Shown here piece by piece: positions 7,479 to 15,065 of a DNA stretch of 29,423 nucleotides. The position numbers and the translations under genes were made by a program. The notes below the pieces were generated by a model, which ran no database searches, was not told the DNA's origin, and saw only the letters and a list, made by a program, of their open reading frames with translations. Within the stretch, counting starts at the first letter, position 1; each line of letters begins with the position of its first letter. Source of the stretch: a virus; the IMG/VR virus record IMGVR_UViG_3300029798_000023, positions 1 through 29,423 of that record. The stretch is one strand, 5' to 3'.

Positions 7479-7667
7479 TTAAATTTCTTTGTCAGTGTTA
7501 ATACCTATTATAATACTTATAATAGAAATCGCATTCACAATAAATAATAAAATTAAAAATTGCAATAGTCCTATAGATCCTGTAGAGCCCGCAACCATAG
7601 CAAATATAATAGAGTATCTAATTTCAGGATTTATTGACCAAGGACCTTTGGTAAATTTCGTTTCCAT
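7479..7667 (-). CDS. Chimeric small protein: KFTxGPW head plus membrane tail
   Basis: 62 aa. The first ten residues, 'METKFTKGPW', match the N-terminal signature of the phage protein at 7773-8084 ('NEAKFTPGPW'), and 'GSTGSIG' further on could also come from such a protein. The rest (about 31-58) is a long hydrophobic segment, 'LLQFLILLFIVNAISIISIII', not found in that family. It may be a truncated duplicate fused to an unrelated membrane segment. Whether it is functional is unclear. Confidence 0.5.
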   Translation of the reverse strand: METKFTKGPWSINPEIRYSIIFAMVAGSTGSIGLLQFLILLFIVNAISIISIIIGINTDKEI

Positions 7668-7686
7668 TGTTTATTTGGTTTTAAAC

Positions 7687-7770
7687 TTATTTTCTAATAC
7701 ACAAAAACAATACAAAACAAATGATCATTAGACCATGCGCTGCAACAAAGACGTTAGTAGTTATTATCAT
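7687..7770 (-). CDS. Putative 27-aa membrane peptide
   Basis: A short frame read by hand: 'MIITTNVFVAAHGLMIICFV' followed by 'LFLCIRK'. It is preceded by a good ribosome-binding site, GAGG with a 6-nt spacer, at the end of the upstream gene. The hydrophobic core would span a membrane once. Very small, so it could be chance, but the site and position between two coding genes favour it. Confidence 0.4.
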   Translation of the reverse strand: MIITTNVFVAAHGLMIICFVLFLCIRK

Positions 7771-7772
7771 TT

Positions 7773-8084
7773 TTAACCTCGGGCTTGCAATAAAACTTTA
7801 TCTATTTCTCTAACCGAATTACTAAACATTTCTTGTCCATGCGATTCAAAAATATCTCTAATATCCTTTAAAGCATTATACATAACAGGAGCTGCTTCTA
7901 TTAATTTAGCATTTGCCATGTTCTCTTCTTCTGTTCCATGATTCAAATTCAACGCAACTGTTCTTATAGAAGTATATCCTTCGGGAGTTTTTCCATAAGT
8001 TCCTGTTATATTGCCAAAATATTGTGAATCGACGGAATGCTGCCGAAATTTCCATGGTCCAGGTGTAAATTTTGCTTCATTCAT
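7773..8084 (-). CDS. Conserved phage protein of the 'KFTPGPW' type
   Basis: 103 aa. Begins 'MNEAKFTPGPWKF' and has 'NMANAKLIEAAPVMYNALKDI', the paired signature of a small protein very common in phage genomes of many hosts, sometimes labelled Ea22-like. The intervening segment, including 'FGNITGTYGKTPEGY', is variable in this family. Function unknown. The partial copy at 7479-7667 lies downstream. Confidence 0.8.
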   Translation of the reverse strand: MNEAKFTPGPWKFRQHSVDSQYFGNITGTYGKTPEGYTSIRTVALNLNHGTEEENMANAKLIEAAPVMYNALKDIRDIFESHGQEMFSNSVREIDKVLLQARG

Positions 8085-8103
8085 AATATAACTAATTTAA
8101 AGA

Positions 8104-8394
8104 TTAATTTTTTGTAGTCAATTTGTTATCTCCCGATGTAAGCATTACCATAGGAGTTCCATATGTTTTTAAGAGCAATTCAACGTTTTCATCATATTCA
8201 ATAATTTTTACCAATTGATCAGGCCTTTGTTTTATTTCTAAAATTTGACCTTTATACCGTCGAGTCTCATATTGTACAAATACATACTGCTTTGTGAAGC
8301 GTATAATAATACCTTTAGCTAATTCCCTATAATTTGGTACTATTATAATTACGGTATCACCGACATTTAAATCTTTTCCTAATATATCTTTCAT
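8104..8394 (-). CDS. Small SH3/KOW-like protein
   Basis: 96 aa. 'LGKDLNVGDTVIIIVPNYRELAKGIIIRFTKQYVFVQYETRRYKG' has the alternating hydrophobic pattern and Gly turns of a small beta barrel such as a KOW/SH3 fold. The same kind of layout (V-G-D-x-V ... G-x-I) occurs in the 21007-21282 protein, though direct homology is not clear. Function unknown. Confidence 0.7.
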   Translation of the reverse strand: MKDILGKDLNVGDTVIIIVPNYRELAKGIIIRFTKQYVFVQYETRRYKGQILEIKQRPDQLVKIIEYDENVELLLKTYGTPMVMLTSGDNKLTTKN

Positions 8395-8523
8395 TCTTTT
8401 GTGATGTTAATAGTTACATTCAGCAAATAAAACGTTCAAAGAGAGAGTTAAAAATCATTGCTATATGTTATATCAAATAACAGATAATAATTCATCTGGG
8501 TCACTCTCTGAAGCTTTTCTGCA

Positions 8524-9513
8524 TTAAACCTGTTGACCTTTTATAAGTTCTTTTCCAACCTTAAGGATAATTACCTTATCATTAATTCGTCCATTAACAC
8601 TTGCACTTTTAGTAGTCAGTTTGTCCATAATATCCTGAATTTCTTTACCATTTGCACCCATAACAGCTTTAAGAGTTTCTAATGGTTTCCTAAGAGATTT
8701 TCTTTTCGATGATTTTGTATCCCAATTAAGAAGAGAACAACCTTTCACTTTAAATCCTGTATAATCAGTTGCTTGGTAATAACTAAGTTGTTTGTATGCA
8801 GTGTTAAATAGCCAAAGTGTTTTTGCTCCAACAATATCTTGCGGAGATATAGAAATAACACCAAATTCTGGTGCTTCCTTCATATATTTTAGAGTTTTCA
8901 CCTGCTTCTGAACACTTAACGGCTTTGCAAAATGAGGTTTTCTATCAATACTTTTCTTCCTTCTACGCAAGTTAAGAAAATCATCGCATCCGTTAAGAAT
9001 AGTATCAAAGAAATCTAAAATCTTTTTCTTTTGAGTAGGATTGAGGAAGGAATAACCTTCCACCATCTGAGGGCATACTTTATCATATGCTTCCTGAAGT
9101 TCAGCGCGGTGTTTGCTATACGTCTTTTTAATAGCTTCAATGTGTTCATCGTCTACAAAGTTTTTTTCTTTTAACCACGCGATGATATTGAATTTGGGAG
9201 TATTTTTCTTTTCGAAAGCCTCGTCTACAAATTCGTCGAGTTCTCCAAGAAGACTTGTAATTTGTTTTGATAATTTTATTTTAGGATCTTCTTCCTTAGG
9301 AACAACTACAGTACGAGTTCTCCTAGCTTCCTGTTGTGCTTCAACTTCTAGATCAAGACGTGCAAAATATTCTGCATCCATCACTACTTTCTGACCTTTA
9401 ATTCTTTTCTTTGGAACAATTGGAGCTTGCACCTTCACTTCCCTTTTAGCAGCACCAACTTCTGTGTATTTTTCTGCTGCTAAAATTGCGGCTTTTGCAG
9501 TACGTCCTCTCAT
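8524..9513 (-). CDS. Conserved T4-like phage protein, unknown function
   Basis: 329 aa. The N-terminal 90 residues are Ala-, Lys- and Arg-rich and probably disordered. A helical middle leads to a conserved C-terminal half: 'GYSFLNPTQKKKILDFFDTIL', 'KTLKYMKEAPEFGVISISPQDIVGAKTLWLFNTAYKQL', 'GFKVKGCSLLNWD', 'LRKPLETLKAV' and 'VNGRINDKVIILKV'. I associate this C-terminal pattern with an uncharacterised protein of T4-like phages from many hosts (from memory). It has its own promoter with the 19-bp motif (9539-9557) and a good AGGAGA ribosome-binding site. High Lys/Arg content would allow DNA binding, but this is untested. Confidence 0.82.
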   Translation of the reverse strand: MRGRTAKAAILAAEKYTEVGAAKREVKVQAPIVPKKRIKGQKVVMDAEYFARLDLEVEAQQEARRTRTVVVPKEEDPKIKLSKQITSLLGELDEFVDEAFEKKNTPKFNIIAWLKEKNFVDDEHIEAIKKTYSKHRAELQEAYDKVCPQMVEGYSFLNPTQKKKILDFFDTILNGCDDFLNLRRRKKSIDRKPHFAKPLSVQKQVKTLKYMKEAPEFGVISISPQDIVGAKTLWLFNTAYKQLSYYQATDYTGFKVKGCSLLNWDTKSSKRKSLRKPLETLKAVMGANGKEIQDIMDKLTTKSASVNGRINDKVIILKVGKELIKGQQV

Positions 9514-9538
9514 ATAATCTCCTAGTTTTGTTTAATTG

Positions 9539-9557
9539 TTCAACTAGTATAATATAA
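9539..9557 (-). promoter_or_regulatory. Conserved promoter motif TTATATTATACTAGTTGAA
   Basis: Identical over 19 bp to the sites at 21307-21325 and 24422-24440. The TATATTATA part resembles an extended -10. A TTTA...AAAATG element lies just upstream. It precedes the 329-aa gene, whose ATG lies 26 bp downstream behind AGGAGA. Confidence 0.7.
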
Positions 9558-9593
9558 CCATTTTTACTTAAATAAAAAATTTTTCACAACTTT

Positions 9594-9917
9594 TTACTCA
9601 ATTCTCATCAATAACTGATAATCTGAAGGAACAACAAGAAACCAAATTCCGTTTTCATCTTCACGTTTAAAAAAAGTCTTTCCCTTGTTTCGAAATGCGT
9701 AGGAAATATTGATGGAACTGTCTATTTTATAACATATCTTATTGCGTATATAAAATGGTAAATAAAAAACCTGTTCTTTAAAATGAATATCCCTTGTTGT
9801 GAACATGCTTATTATTTTAGCATCTATCCAATATTCAATACTTTCTATAGACAAATTTGAATCTATGTGTGGTTTGTGAACCACAATTGCTGGTGTGTTT
9901 TTATAAACTACTGGCAT
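9594..9917 (-). CDS. KGT/TTKDL paralog family, member 1
   Basis: 107 aa, divergent member of the multicopy family of this window. Family features: 'YKNTPAIVVHKP' (for KGTPxIAY), 'IISMFTTRDIHF' (for xIxTTKDLxF) and 'FFKREDENGIWFLVVPS' (for FxKDxWxLFV). The loop between the first two motifs is about 20 residues long. The closest relative is the broken copy just upstream (9901-10268), which shares the 'KNTxAIV' start; the two overlap by 17 bp. No membrane segment, signal or catalytic motif is visible. Function unknown. Confidence 0.75.
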   Translation of the reverse strand: MPVVYKNTPAIVVHKPHIDSNLSIESIEYWIDAKIISMFTTRDIHFKEQVFYLPFYIRNKICYKIDSSINISYAFRNKGKTFFKREDENGIWFLVVPSDYQLLMRIE

Positions 9918-10268
9918 ATGGTTTGTTTAAAAAATCTTTAAAGACTTTATTAGAAGGAACTATAAGCATCCAATTGCCAGTTTCATCTAATTTGTTAAAA
10001 AAACTCCATTGTTTTTCATGAAATGAGTTTACGTATTCTGAAGATTTCGGTAAAACCGCGTGTTTAATACGATAATATAAATGTTTAAGCTCATCTGCAT
10101 TCATCATCTCCTCAAATATTAGTTCCTTTGTTGTATGTATAAATGTTATTTTTGTGTTGGTATCGTGAAATCTTCGTGTATATTTTTTAGTACCAACACA
10201 AAAATAACAGTCTTCGGGTTTTATTCTTAAAACAATCGCGATAGTATTTTAAAAATAGTATATGACAT
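9901..10268 (-). pseudogene. KGT/TTKDL paralog, member 2, frameshifted
   Basis: Reading from the ATG at 10268 gives 'MSYTIFK' and then goes out of frame in the A4 tract at 10247-10250. Restoring one A gives 'MSYTIFKNTIAIVLRIKP', matching member 1, and the frame then stays open through 'KITFIHTTKELIF' to 'FFNKLDETGNWMLIVPS' and the stop at 9901. An internal ATG at 10107 could express the last 68 residues alone and is preceded by TTGAGGAG. A 19-bp inverted repeat (10144-10209) lies in the variable loop. The lesion may be real decay, phase variation or sequencing error. Confidence 0.7.
10144..10209. repeat. 19-bp perfect inverted repeat inside paralog 2
   Basis: Arms at 10144-10162 and 10191-10209 are perfectly complementary, with a 28-nt spacer. 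It looks like an intergenic terminator at first, but the reading frame of paralog member 2 runs through it and encodes the variable loop. It may have formed by template switching. Confidence 0.85.
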
Positions 10269-10272
10269 TTCT

Positions 10273-10611
10273 TTAATCAAACGGTAATTTAAAACTCAAA
10301 AATATCTTTTTCTGATATAATTTCTTTTGTTGGAAAAAAAATAACCATCCATCTTTATCAATAACAGTAATAAAATCCTCTATAGGTTGCGGATGTATTT
10401 TTGCTAACATTTCTTTTATAACATTCTGTAGTATGTAATCACTCTTATATAAACCAAAAACGTGAGCCCAAATAGACTTTCCTATTTTGGTTACATTTTT
10501 ATTAAAATATAAATCCATAGAAGTATTTAATTTTACGTATTTGTCATAGTGAACATGATTTACAATATAACAATAAGCAATACCAAATGTTCCCTCTTTA
10601 ATGTGTTGCAT
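10273..10611 (-). CDS. KGT/TTKDL paralog family, member 3
   Basis: 112 aa. Shows 'IKEGTFGIAYCYI', then 'VKLNTSMDLYF' (TTKDL position), 'KIGKSIWAHVFGLYKSDYIL' (the middle motif, Gly-Lys-Ser-x-Trp, also in members 5 and 12) and 'VIDKDGWLFFFQQ'. A C-terminal tail of about 15 residues extends past the family core. It has its own promoter (10677-10686) and lies downstream of the DNA ligase. Five bases separate its stop from the start of member 2. Confidence 0.8.
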   Translation of the reverse strand: MQHIKEGTFGIAYCYIVNHVHYDKYVKLNTSMDLYFNKNVTKIGKSIWAHVFGLYKSDYILQNVIKEMLAKIHPQPIEDFITVIDKDGWLFFFQQKKLYQKKIFLSFKLPFD

Positions 10612-10676
10612 ATTATAAACTAAAATTTATTAAGATGAAGCAATAGAAAAGAAGTTTCTTTTAAATTACTCGACTT

Positions 10677-10686
10677 TATAATATAA
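10677..10686 (-). promoter_or_regulatory. TTATATTATA promoter upstream of paralog 3
   Basis: The minus strand reads TTTAGTGGAAAATGATTATATTATAA across this site; it shares the TTTA-x4-AAAATG-x-TTATATTATA layout of the other promoters here. It lies in the gap after the ligase, about 65 bp before the paralog start. Confidence 0.6.
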
Positions 10687-10742
10687 TCATTTTCCACTAA
10701 ACACAAAATATTTTTTGATACTTATTTCAAGAAAGAAGCTCC

Positions 10743-12593
10743 TCATAGTACAATATTAAAGTGATCTAAAAATGCTTGTTCAGATATCACTGGTACTCCT
10801 AATTTACTAGCAGTTTTAGATTTACTGGATGAAGAAGTGGAATTGCAGATTAGATATTTGGTATTCTTATTCACTCCATCAACAGATATAAATCCATATG
10901 ACTCTATTGCTTTTGCAAATTTATCTCTAGTACCATACTCCAGCTTACCAGTAATACATACCTCTATTCCCGTAATATTAATAGGCACTGTAATAGTAGG
11001 GGGATTAGTGGGCCAGAGAATATCTACTAACATTATTAGATCATCTATTTTGTTCGATATCTCTCTTCCAACTGTTACATTAGTTCCAAGATTATTATTC
11101 TCACTTATACTCTTATCCTTTAATTCTTGGAAAGTGTATTGACCAAGAGTCTTAGCATGTGTAGTTCCAAGACCTGGAATGTTCATTGATACTAGTATAT
11201 CCTCATAAGTAATATTCTTGATTTTATTCCCAATAACTGTAATAGCCTGGGCAACCTTCTTAGACATACTATCTCCAAGAAATTCCAAGTGCTGTATATT
11301 ACCATCATAGTTTCTTACACTATTTACAAAATCAAAGAAATTACCTACACTAAAATGTTCAAAGTATTTATCCCATGTAGTCTGACCGATACCCTTATCA
11401 ATATCACATCTAGTTAAAAATGCATGTACTTGATTAATCTGTACAGATGGGCATAGTGGATTTTCACATATAAGATGAACACTCTGTACTGATGTTGGAC
11501 TTCCACATACAGGACACTCATGTGGCCAAACTACCGTACTGGATGGTTTAGTGACGTTAAGTATTTTAGGTATTACTTCATTTGCTCTGGTAATAATGAT
11601 CTCCGCATCATGTCCAATTTTATTATCAGTGATATATTTCCAATTATATCCACTAAGCCTCTGGATATTAGCTCCATGAATCTTGATAGGCTCCTTTAAT
11701 ATAACCACAGGTATCACAGCTCCTGTTGATCGCGTACTCCACTCAACAGTATCAACTACGGCGGGCTTTTCTTCTGTCTCAAACTTTACTGCATATGAGT
11801 CGTTGTCAATATCCTCAGAAAATTCTTTTGTTAATACAATTCCATCTATTGGATATATCTCTCTCCATTTATTATATACTAACCTTAGGCTTTCCGAGTC
11901 TAATATATTCTCAATTAATCCTACTTGACATGGAGTTATAAGATTTTTTTCATAAAAAAATTCGTAACATTGCCATTTGGATAACTTACTATCTCTGATA
12001 GTATATGGAACAAAGTGAAGATAACGAAGTAACTCATAGTCATCCTCCTTAGTATTCATAACTCCTGCAGCAAAGTTTCTTGTATTTGAATATCCTAAGG
12101 ATAATACATCAGACTCATATACCAATGGTACAACTACCTCACCTCTTATTGATGTACCATCAAATACTATATCATCAAGATTAGCCTCAGTAGTATTCTC
12201 AATTATCCACTTCAATTTAGAGGAAATATCCTGTCCTAATTTACCATCACCTCTAGTTACACCTTTAGCATATTTACCATCTTCAAAATATACTACTGCA
12301 GTAAGTCCATCGTATTTAGGAGTAGCTATAACGGTTTTTCTATCTATATAGTTAGCTATCTGGATTTTATCTAGTGATCCAACCTCACTGCCAATATGTT
12401 CAACTATTCTATCTTTAGGTACATATCCCCAACCGGTCTTGAGAATTGAAGAATTAGGATTACAATCTTTTAGAGCTTTTATCATGCAGTCAAACTCTTC
12501 ATCTGTCATAATAGCAATGCCTTCATAATATGCTGTACTAGCCACTACTATTTGTGATTCTAATTGTTTGACAGAGTGGAAAGGGATGTTCAT
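10743..12593 (-). CDS. ligA: NAD-dependent DNA ligase
   Basis: Seals nicks during replication using NAD+. 616 aa, slightly shorter than bacterial LigA (about 670). Domain order is complete: Ia NMN-binding domain ('YYEGIAIMTDEEFDCMI', residues 22-38), adenylation domain with nucleophile Lys93 in 'ATPKYDGLTAVV', 'GVTRGDGKLGQDIS', an OB part with 'GANIQRLSGYN', a zinc finger 'CPVCGSP...CENPLCPS', helix-hairpin-helix repeats ('VSMNIPGLGTTHAKTLG') and a C-terminal BRCT domain (about 540-616, 'VCITGKLEYGTRDKFAKAIESYG'). T4 uses an unrelated ATP-dependent ligase (gene 30), so this is a replacement or acquisition. Its own promoter is at 12638-12647. Confidence 0.95.
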   Translation of the reverse strand: MNIPFHSVKQLESQIVVASTAYYEGIAIMTDEEFDCMIKALKDCNPNSSILKTGWGYVPKDRIVEHIGSEVGSLDKIQIANYIDRKTVIATPKYDGLTAVVYFEDGKYAKGVTRGDGKLGQDISSKLKWIIENTTEANLDDIVFDGTSIRGEVVVPLVYESDVLSLGYSNTRNFAAGVMNTKEDDYELLRYLHFVPYTIRDSKLSKWQCYEFFYEKNLITPCQVGLIENILDSESLRLVYNKWREIYPIDGIVLTKEFSEDIDNDSYAVKFETEEKPAVVDTVEWSTRSTGAVIPVVILKEPIKIHGANIQRLSGYNWKYITDNKIGHDAEIIITRANEVIPKILNVTKPSSTVVWPHECPVCGSPTSVQSVHLICENPLCPSVQINQVHAFLTRCDIDKGIGQTTWDKYFEHFSVGNFFDFVNSVRNYDGNIQHLEFLGDSMSKKVAQAITVIGNKIKNITYEDILVSMNIPGLGTTHAKTLGQYTFQELKDKSISENNNLGTNVTVGREISNKIDDLIMLVDILWPTNPPTITVPINITGIEVCITGKLEYGTRDKFAKAIESYGFISVDGVNKNTKYLICNSTSSSSKSKTASKLGVPVISEQAFLDHFNIVL

Positions 12594-12637
12594 TTCAATT
12601 TATTTAGATTTAACTACTTTCACTTATAGACCTATGA

Positions 12638-12647
12638 TATAATATAA
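12638..12647 (-). promoter_or_regulatory. TTATATTATA promoter upstream of ligA
   Basis: The minus strand carries TATTATATTATATCATAGG, the same core as the other motif sites but without CTAGTTGAA. It lies about 45 bp before the ligase start and directly after the stop of the paralog at 12655. Confidence 0.55.
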
Positions 12648-12654
12648 TAATAAT

Positions 12655-12942
12655 TTAACAATATGTAACAGGAAAATTCTCAAAAAATACAAACCAACCT
12701 TCTCTTTCAAAACAATTATATATATCCGGAGTGCCAAAGTCATAAAACAACTCATCAAAACTGTCAAAAAGAATAGGAAAATCGTCGTAAAGCTTTTCTT
12801 CTTCTCCACTAAATTCTAAATTTTTAGTTGTTCGTATAAATTTAAATAATTTTTCATTTATTATTCCATCAATAATATATTTTTCCGAACAGAAAGATTT
12901 ATTTATTACAACGCATTCAGTTCCTTTACAAACCTTTAACAT
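12655..12942 (-). CDS. KGT/TTKDL paralog family, member 4
   Basis: 95 aa. Motifs: 'VCKGTECVVI', 'KFIRTTKNLEF' and 'CFEREGWFVFFEN'. The loop between the first two is long and charged, and an acidic stretch 'GEEEKLYDDF' follows the TTK motif. It begins a string of family members (12655-13538) leading up to the RNA ligase gene. The ligase promoter lies immediately after its stop. Confidence 0.78.
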   Translation of the reverse strand: MLKVCKGTECVVINKSFCSEKYIIDGIINEKLFKFIRTTKNLEFSGEEEKLYDDFPILFDSFDELFYDFGTPDIYNCFEREGWFVFFENFPVTYC

Positions 12943-12958
12943 GGAAAAACTCCTTCGC

Positions 12959-13258
12959 TTAAACTATTTCTAAGATATCTGATTTATTGATAAAAATAAA
13001 CCAACCGTCTCTACGAAAACAGTGATATAATGATTTATCAGTTTTTATGAGCGAATCTCTAAAGGATTGAACTAAATTTATCCAAGAAGATTTTCCTATT
13101 CTTTCTGTTGGGAAAAAAATCAAATCCTTAGTCGTACGAATTTTTTTAAACTCAGTTGATAATATAGTGCCATTAATAGCATTTAAACCTATTTCTTGCA
13201 AAACTATTACAGAAACACCTTTATTAACTTTAAAGGTAGTCGCGTTATTTACCAACAT
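12959..13258 (-). CDS. KGT/TTKDL paralog family, member 5
   Basis: 99 aa. A clear member: 'KVNKGVSVIVL', 'FKKIRTTKDLIFF', 'ERIGKSSWINLVQSFRDSL' and 'CFRRDGWFIFINKSDIL'. The start ATG overlaps the end of member 6 by 14 bp, so the three genes from 13538 to 12655 form a coupled cluster. Best seen as part of a local tandem duplication. Confidence 0.8.
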   Translation of the reverse strand: MLVNNATTFKVNKGVSVIVLQEIGLNAINGTILSTEFKKIRTTKDLIFFPTERIGKSSWINLVQSFRDSLIKTDKSLYHCFRRDGWFIFINKSDILEIV

Positions 13259-13538
13259 AAGATATTACATTAAAATTAGATACCATTAAATACCAATCTG
13301 ATCTTTTAAACGGTATAATAGAACCTCTTCCAGTTTCGTATTCAGGAAAATAGAGTTCAAGTTTCACATAATTTTTATCAAATACTTCACGTATCATACA
13401 ACTAACAATTTCATCAAATTCGATTCCAAAATTAGAATGATGAAAGTGATGATCTTTTTTCGTTTGTATTTTAACAAAAATTTCATTTCTAACGTCGTAT
13501 GCTATTCCACGAGTACCTTTGTATACACTATATCCCAT
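13245..13538 (-). CDS. KGT/TTKDL paralog family, member 6
   Basis: 97 aa. 'VYKGTRGIAYDVRNEIFVKIQTKKDHHF' places the first two motifs with almost no loop between them, as in members 9 and 10. The C-terminus has 'IIPFKRSDWYLMVSNF'. The middle GKSxW motif is absent. Its start follows the RNA ligase stop by 7 bp, so it is probably co-transcribed with the ligase. Confidence 0.78.
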   Translation of the reverse strand: MGYSVYKGTRGIAYDVRNEIFVKIQTKKDHHFHHSNFGIEFDEIVSCMIREVFDKNYVKLELYFPEYETGRGSIIPFKRSDWYLMVSNFNVISYVGK

Positions 13539-13545
13539 TTTAACC

Positions 13546-14565
13546 TTATTTCGTTAATATACGTATTGAAACTTTGGGCTCAAGTATTTTCCAAATAACA
13601 CCTTCATAGTTCTTTTTATCAAGCATAGCAAAAAGAACCTGAGGATATTCATATTTAAGTGCTTCCGCAGCAAATTCTTTACGTGTTTCTAACTTTCGTG
13701 CATCATTAAAAGCAACCATCGCTGAACTTAATATGATAGCATATTCTTTATTAAATTCATAAATTTCTTCTTTGACGATAGAATAAAATTCATCTGGTAT
13801 TTGATCCAACAATTCTTCGATGTTACCGTTAACAAGATGTTCGTGAATCAATTTGTTTGTGAGATTCCATATTATTTTATGCTTTTTTAAATAATTAGCA
13901 AATTTAATCTTGCATTTATTACCGTTGTCAAAATGAACAACAAAACCTTCTTTATTTTCCCAGTCTAGCCATGCAATCTGAGAATAGTCAGTGAAATATT
14001 CCTGCTGTGGTATTTCAAAAATACATTGAGAAATTTTTGTAGGATTAACTTCTGCGCCAGTTTCTATATCTACAGCGCCTAGTAAAATAAGTTTTTCTGT
14101 TTGTCCATAATCTATGCAAATTCTGTTTTCTGGATAAATAATTTCTACCAGGTAAGTGAGTTCTTTTTTAAGATACTTCTCTTTGTCTTTGATTTTTTCA
14201 AGCATCTCCTTTGCTTTGATAGCTTGATCAGAAGTAAAAGACCCACGAGAGCAGATGTGCCATACCCCATTGTAGAAGAATATAATACCCAAGGAACCAT
14301 CTTCTTTGTGCCAAATCGTAAAATTTTCCGTATGTACATGTTTCTTTTCTTCTAAATTAAAGAATTTTTTAAATGGACGAGCAATTACGTTTCCTTCTAC
14401 GTCTGTTACGAGTCCACGACACATCAAAAGAGTAGATGTCCACAAATTATCATACTGACAAGTCTGACTATAATTCCAAATAGTCAAAGGAAGAATAGGA
14501 TGAACTTGCTTTTCTAAAAGTTTCTCTTTATGTAGTCTGTCTAATTCTTTAATGTCAATTTTCAT
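13546..14565 (-). CDS. rnlA: T4 Rnl1-type RNA ligase
   Basis: ATP-dependent RNA end-joining enzyme of the kind T4 uses to repair tRNA cut by host anticodon nucleases. 339 aa. Nucleotidyltransferase motifs are in order: upstream Arg in 'LLMCRGLVTDVEGNVIARPFKKFFN' (44-70), motif I with adenylated Lys87 in 'WHKEDGSLGIIF', motif III 'YLVEIIYPENRICIDYG', motif IV 'EGFVVHFDNG' and motif V 'KCKIKFANYL'. Length and layout fit Rnl1 rather than Rnl2. No Pnkp-like end-healing gene is visible in the window. The gene leads directly into three family paralogs; an RlaP-type nucleotidyltransferase lies at 17426. Confidence 0.92.
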   Translation of the reverse strand: MKIDIKELDRLHKEKLLEKQVHPILPLTIWNYSQTCQYDNLWTSTLLMCRGLVTDVEGNVIARPFKKFFNLEEKKHVHTENFTIWHKEDGSLGIIFFYNGVWHICSRGSFTSDQAIKAKEMLEKIKDKEKYLKKELTYLVEIIYPENRICIDYGQTEKLILLGAVDIETGAEVNPTKISQCIFEIPQQEYFTDYSQIAWLDWENKEGFVVHFDNGNKCKIKFANYLKKHKIIWNLTNKLIHEHLVNGNIEELLDQIPDEFYSIVKEEIYEFNKEYAIILSSAMVAFNDARKLETRKEFAAEALKYEYPQVLFAMLDKKNYEGVIWKILEPKVSIRILTK

Positions 14566-14571
14566 TATAAT

Positions 14572-14763
14572 TTAGTTTATGCACATTACATAAGTTTTAG
14601 GAAAAAGTAGAGACTCTTCTGAATTTTCTCTAATTTCATTTTTAATGACGTCCGGATTAGATTTAAACAGTTGCAATATGTCTGTTTTTGTAATCACTAG
14701 TTCCTGATTTGTTATGTAAAGCGCGAACGCTCCCCAAATTGTATCATTGTTTTCTCTTTGCAT
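14572..14763 (-). CDS. Small hypothetical protein upstream of the RNA ligase
   Basis: 63 aa: 'MQRENNDTIWGAFALYITNQELVITKTDIL...' ending 'TYVMCIN'. The segment 'TIWGAFALYITNQELV' vaguely resembles the middle 'SIWAHVFGLYKSDYIL' motif of the paralog family, so it could be a remnant, but the KGT and TTKDL motifs are missing. It has its own promoter (14797-14806) and is 6 bp upstream of the RNA ligase, so the two are probably co-transcribed. Confidence 0.62.
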   Translation of the reverse strand: MQRENNDTIWGAFALYITNQELVITKTDILQLFKSNPDVIKNEIRENSEESLLFPKTYVMCIN

Positions 14764-14796
14764 GATGTATTTTCTGTTTATAAATTATTCATATAG

Positions 14797-14806
14797 TATA
14801 ATATAA
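14797..14806 (-). promoter_or_regulatory. TTATATTATA promoter for the RNA ligase operon
   Basis: The minus strand reads TTTACAGCAAAAAGTTTATATTATACTATATG. It matches the common layout, including the C after TTATATTATA, but diverges from TAGTTGAA afterwards. It is placed about 35 bp before the 63-aa gene that precedes the RNA ligase. Confidence 0.62.
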
Positions 14807-14821
14807 ACTTTTTGCTGTAAA

Positions 14822-15065
14822 TTAAAAATATTGAACTTCTTCTTTATCTGCAAACAATAACCATCCATCCTTTTCAAAAACTAAAATATCAGCGAATACC
14901 TGTCCGCATACTCCTTCTGCTATAAGAAGCAATTCTTCTGATATAGAATTCTCCGATTTTTTACAAAAAAAAACTTATTTTACTCGTAGTTATAGAATAC
15001 ACCAAATCTGATTTTATTTTATAAGCTAGTACTTCAATTCCTTTTTCTATAACAAAAAGTTTCAT
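14822..15065 (-). pseudogene. KGT/TTKDL paralog, member 7, frameshifted at an A9/T9 tract
   Basis: Reads 'MKLFVIEKGIEVLAYKIKSD' then 'LVYSITTSKISFF' and stops after a run of nine T (minus strand; A at 14965-14973). With eight T the frame continues 'CKKSENSISEELLLIAEG' to 'DILVFEKDGWLLFADKEEVQYF', a typical family C-terminus, ending at 14822. Start and stop of adjacent copies overlap (ATGA at 15062-15065). A nine-base homopolymer is a classic slippage site, so phase variation, decay and base-call error are all open. Confidence 0.72.

Noticed and set aside
10144-10209. Inverted repeat as an intergenic terminator
   Set aside because: The frame of paralog 2 continues through both arms and the loop with matching family motifs on each side, so it is inside a (broken) gene.
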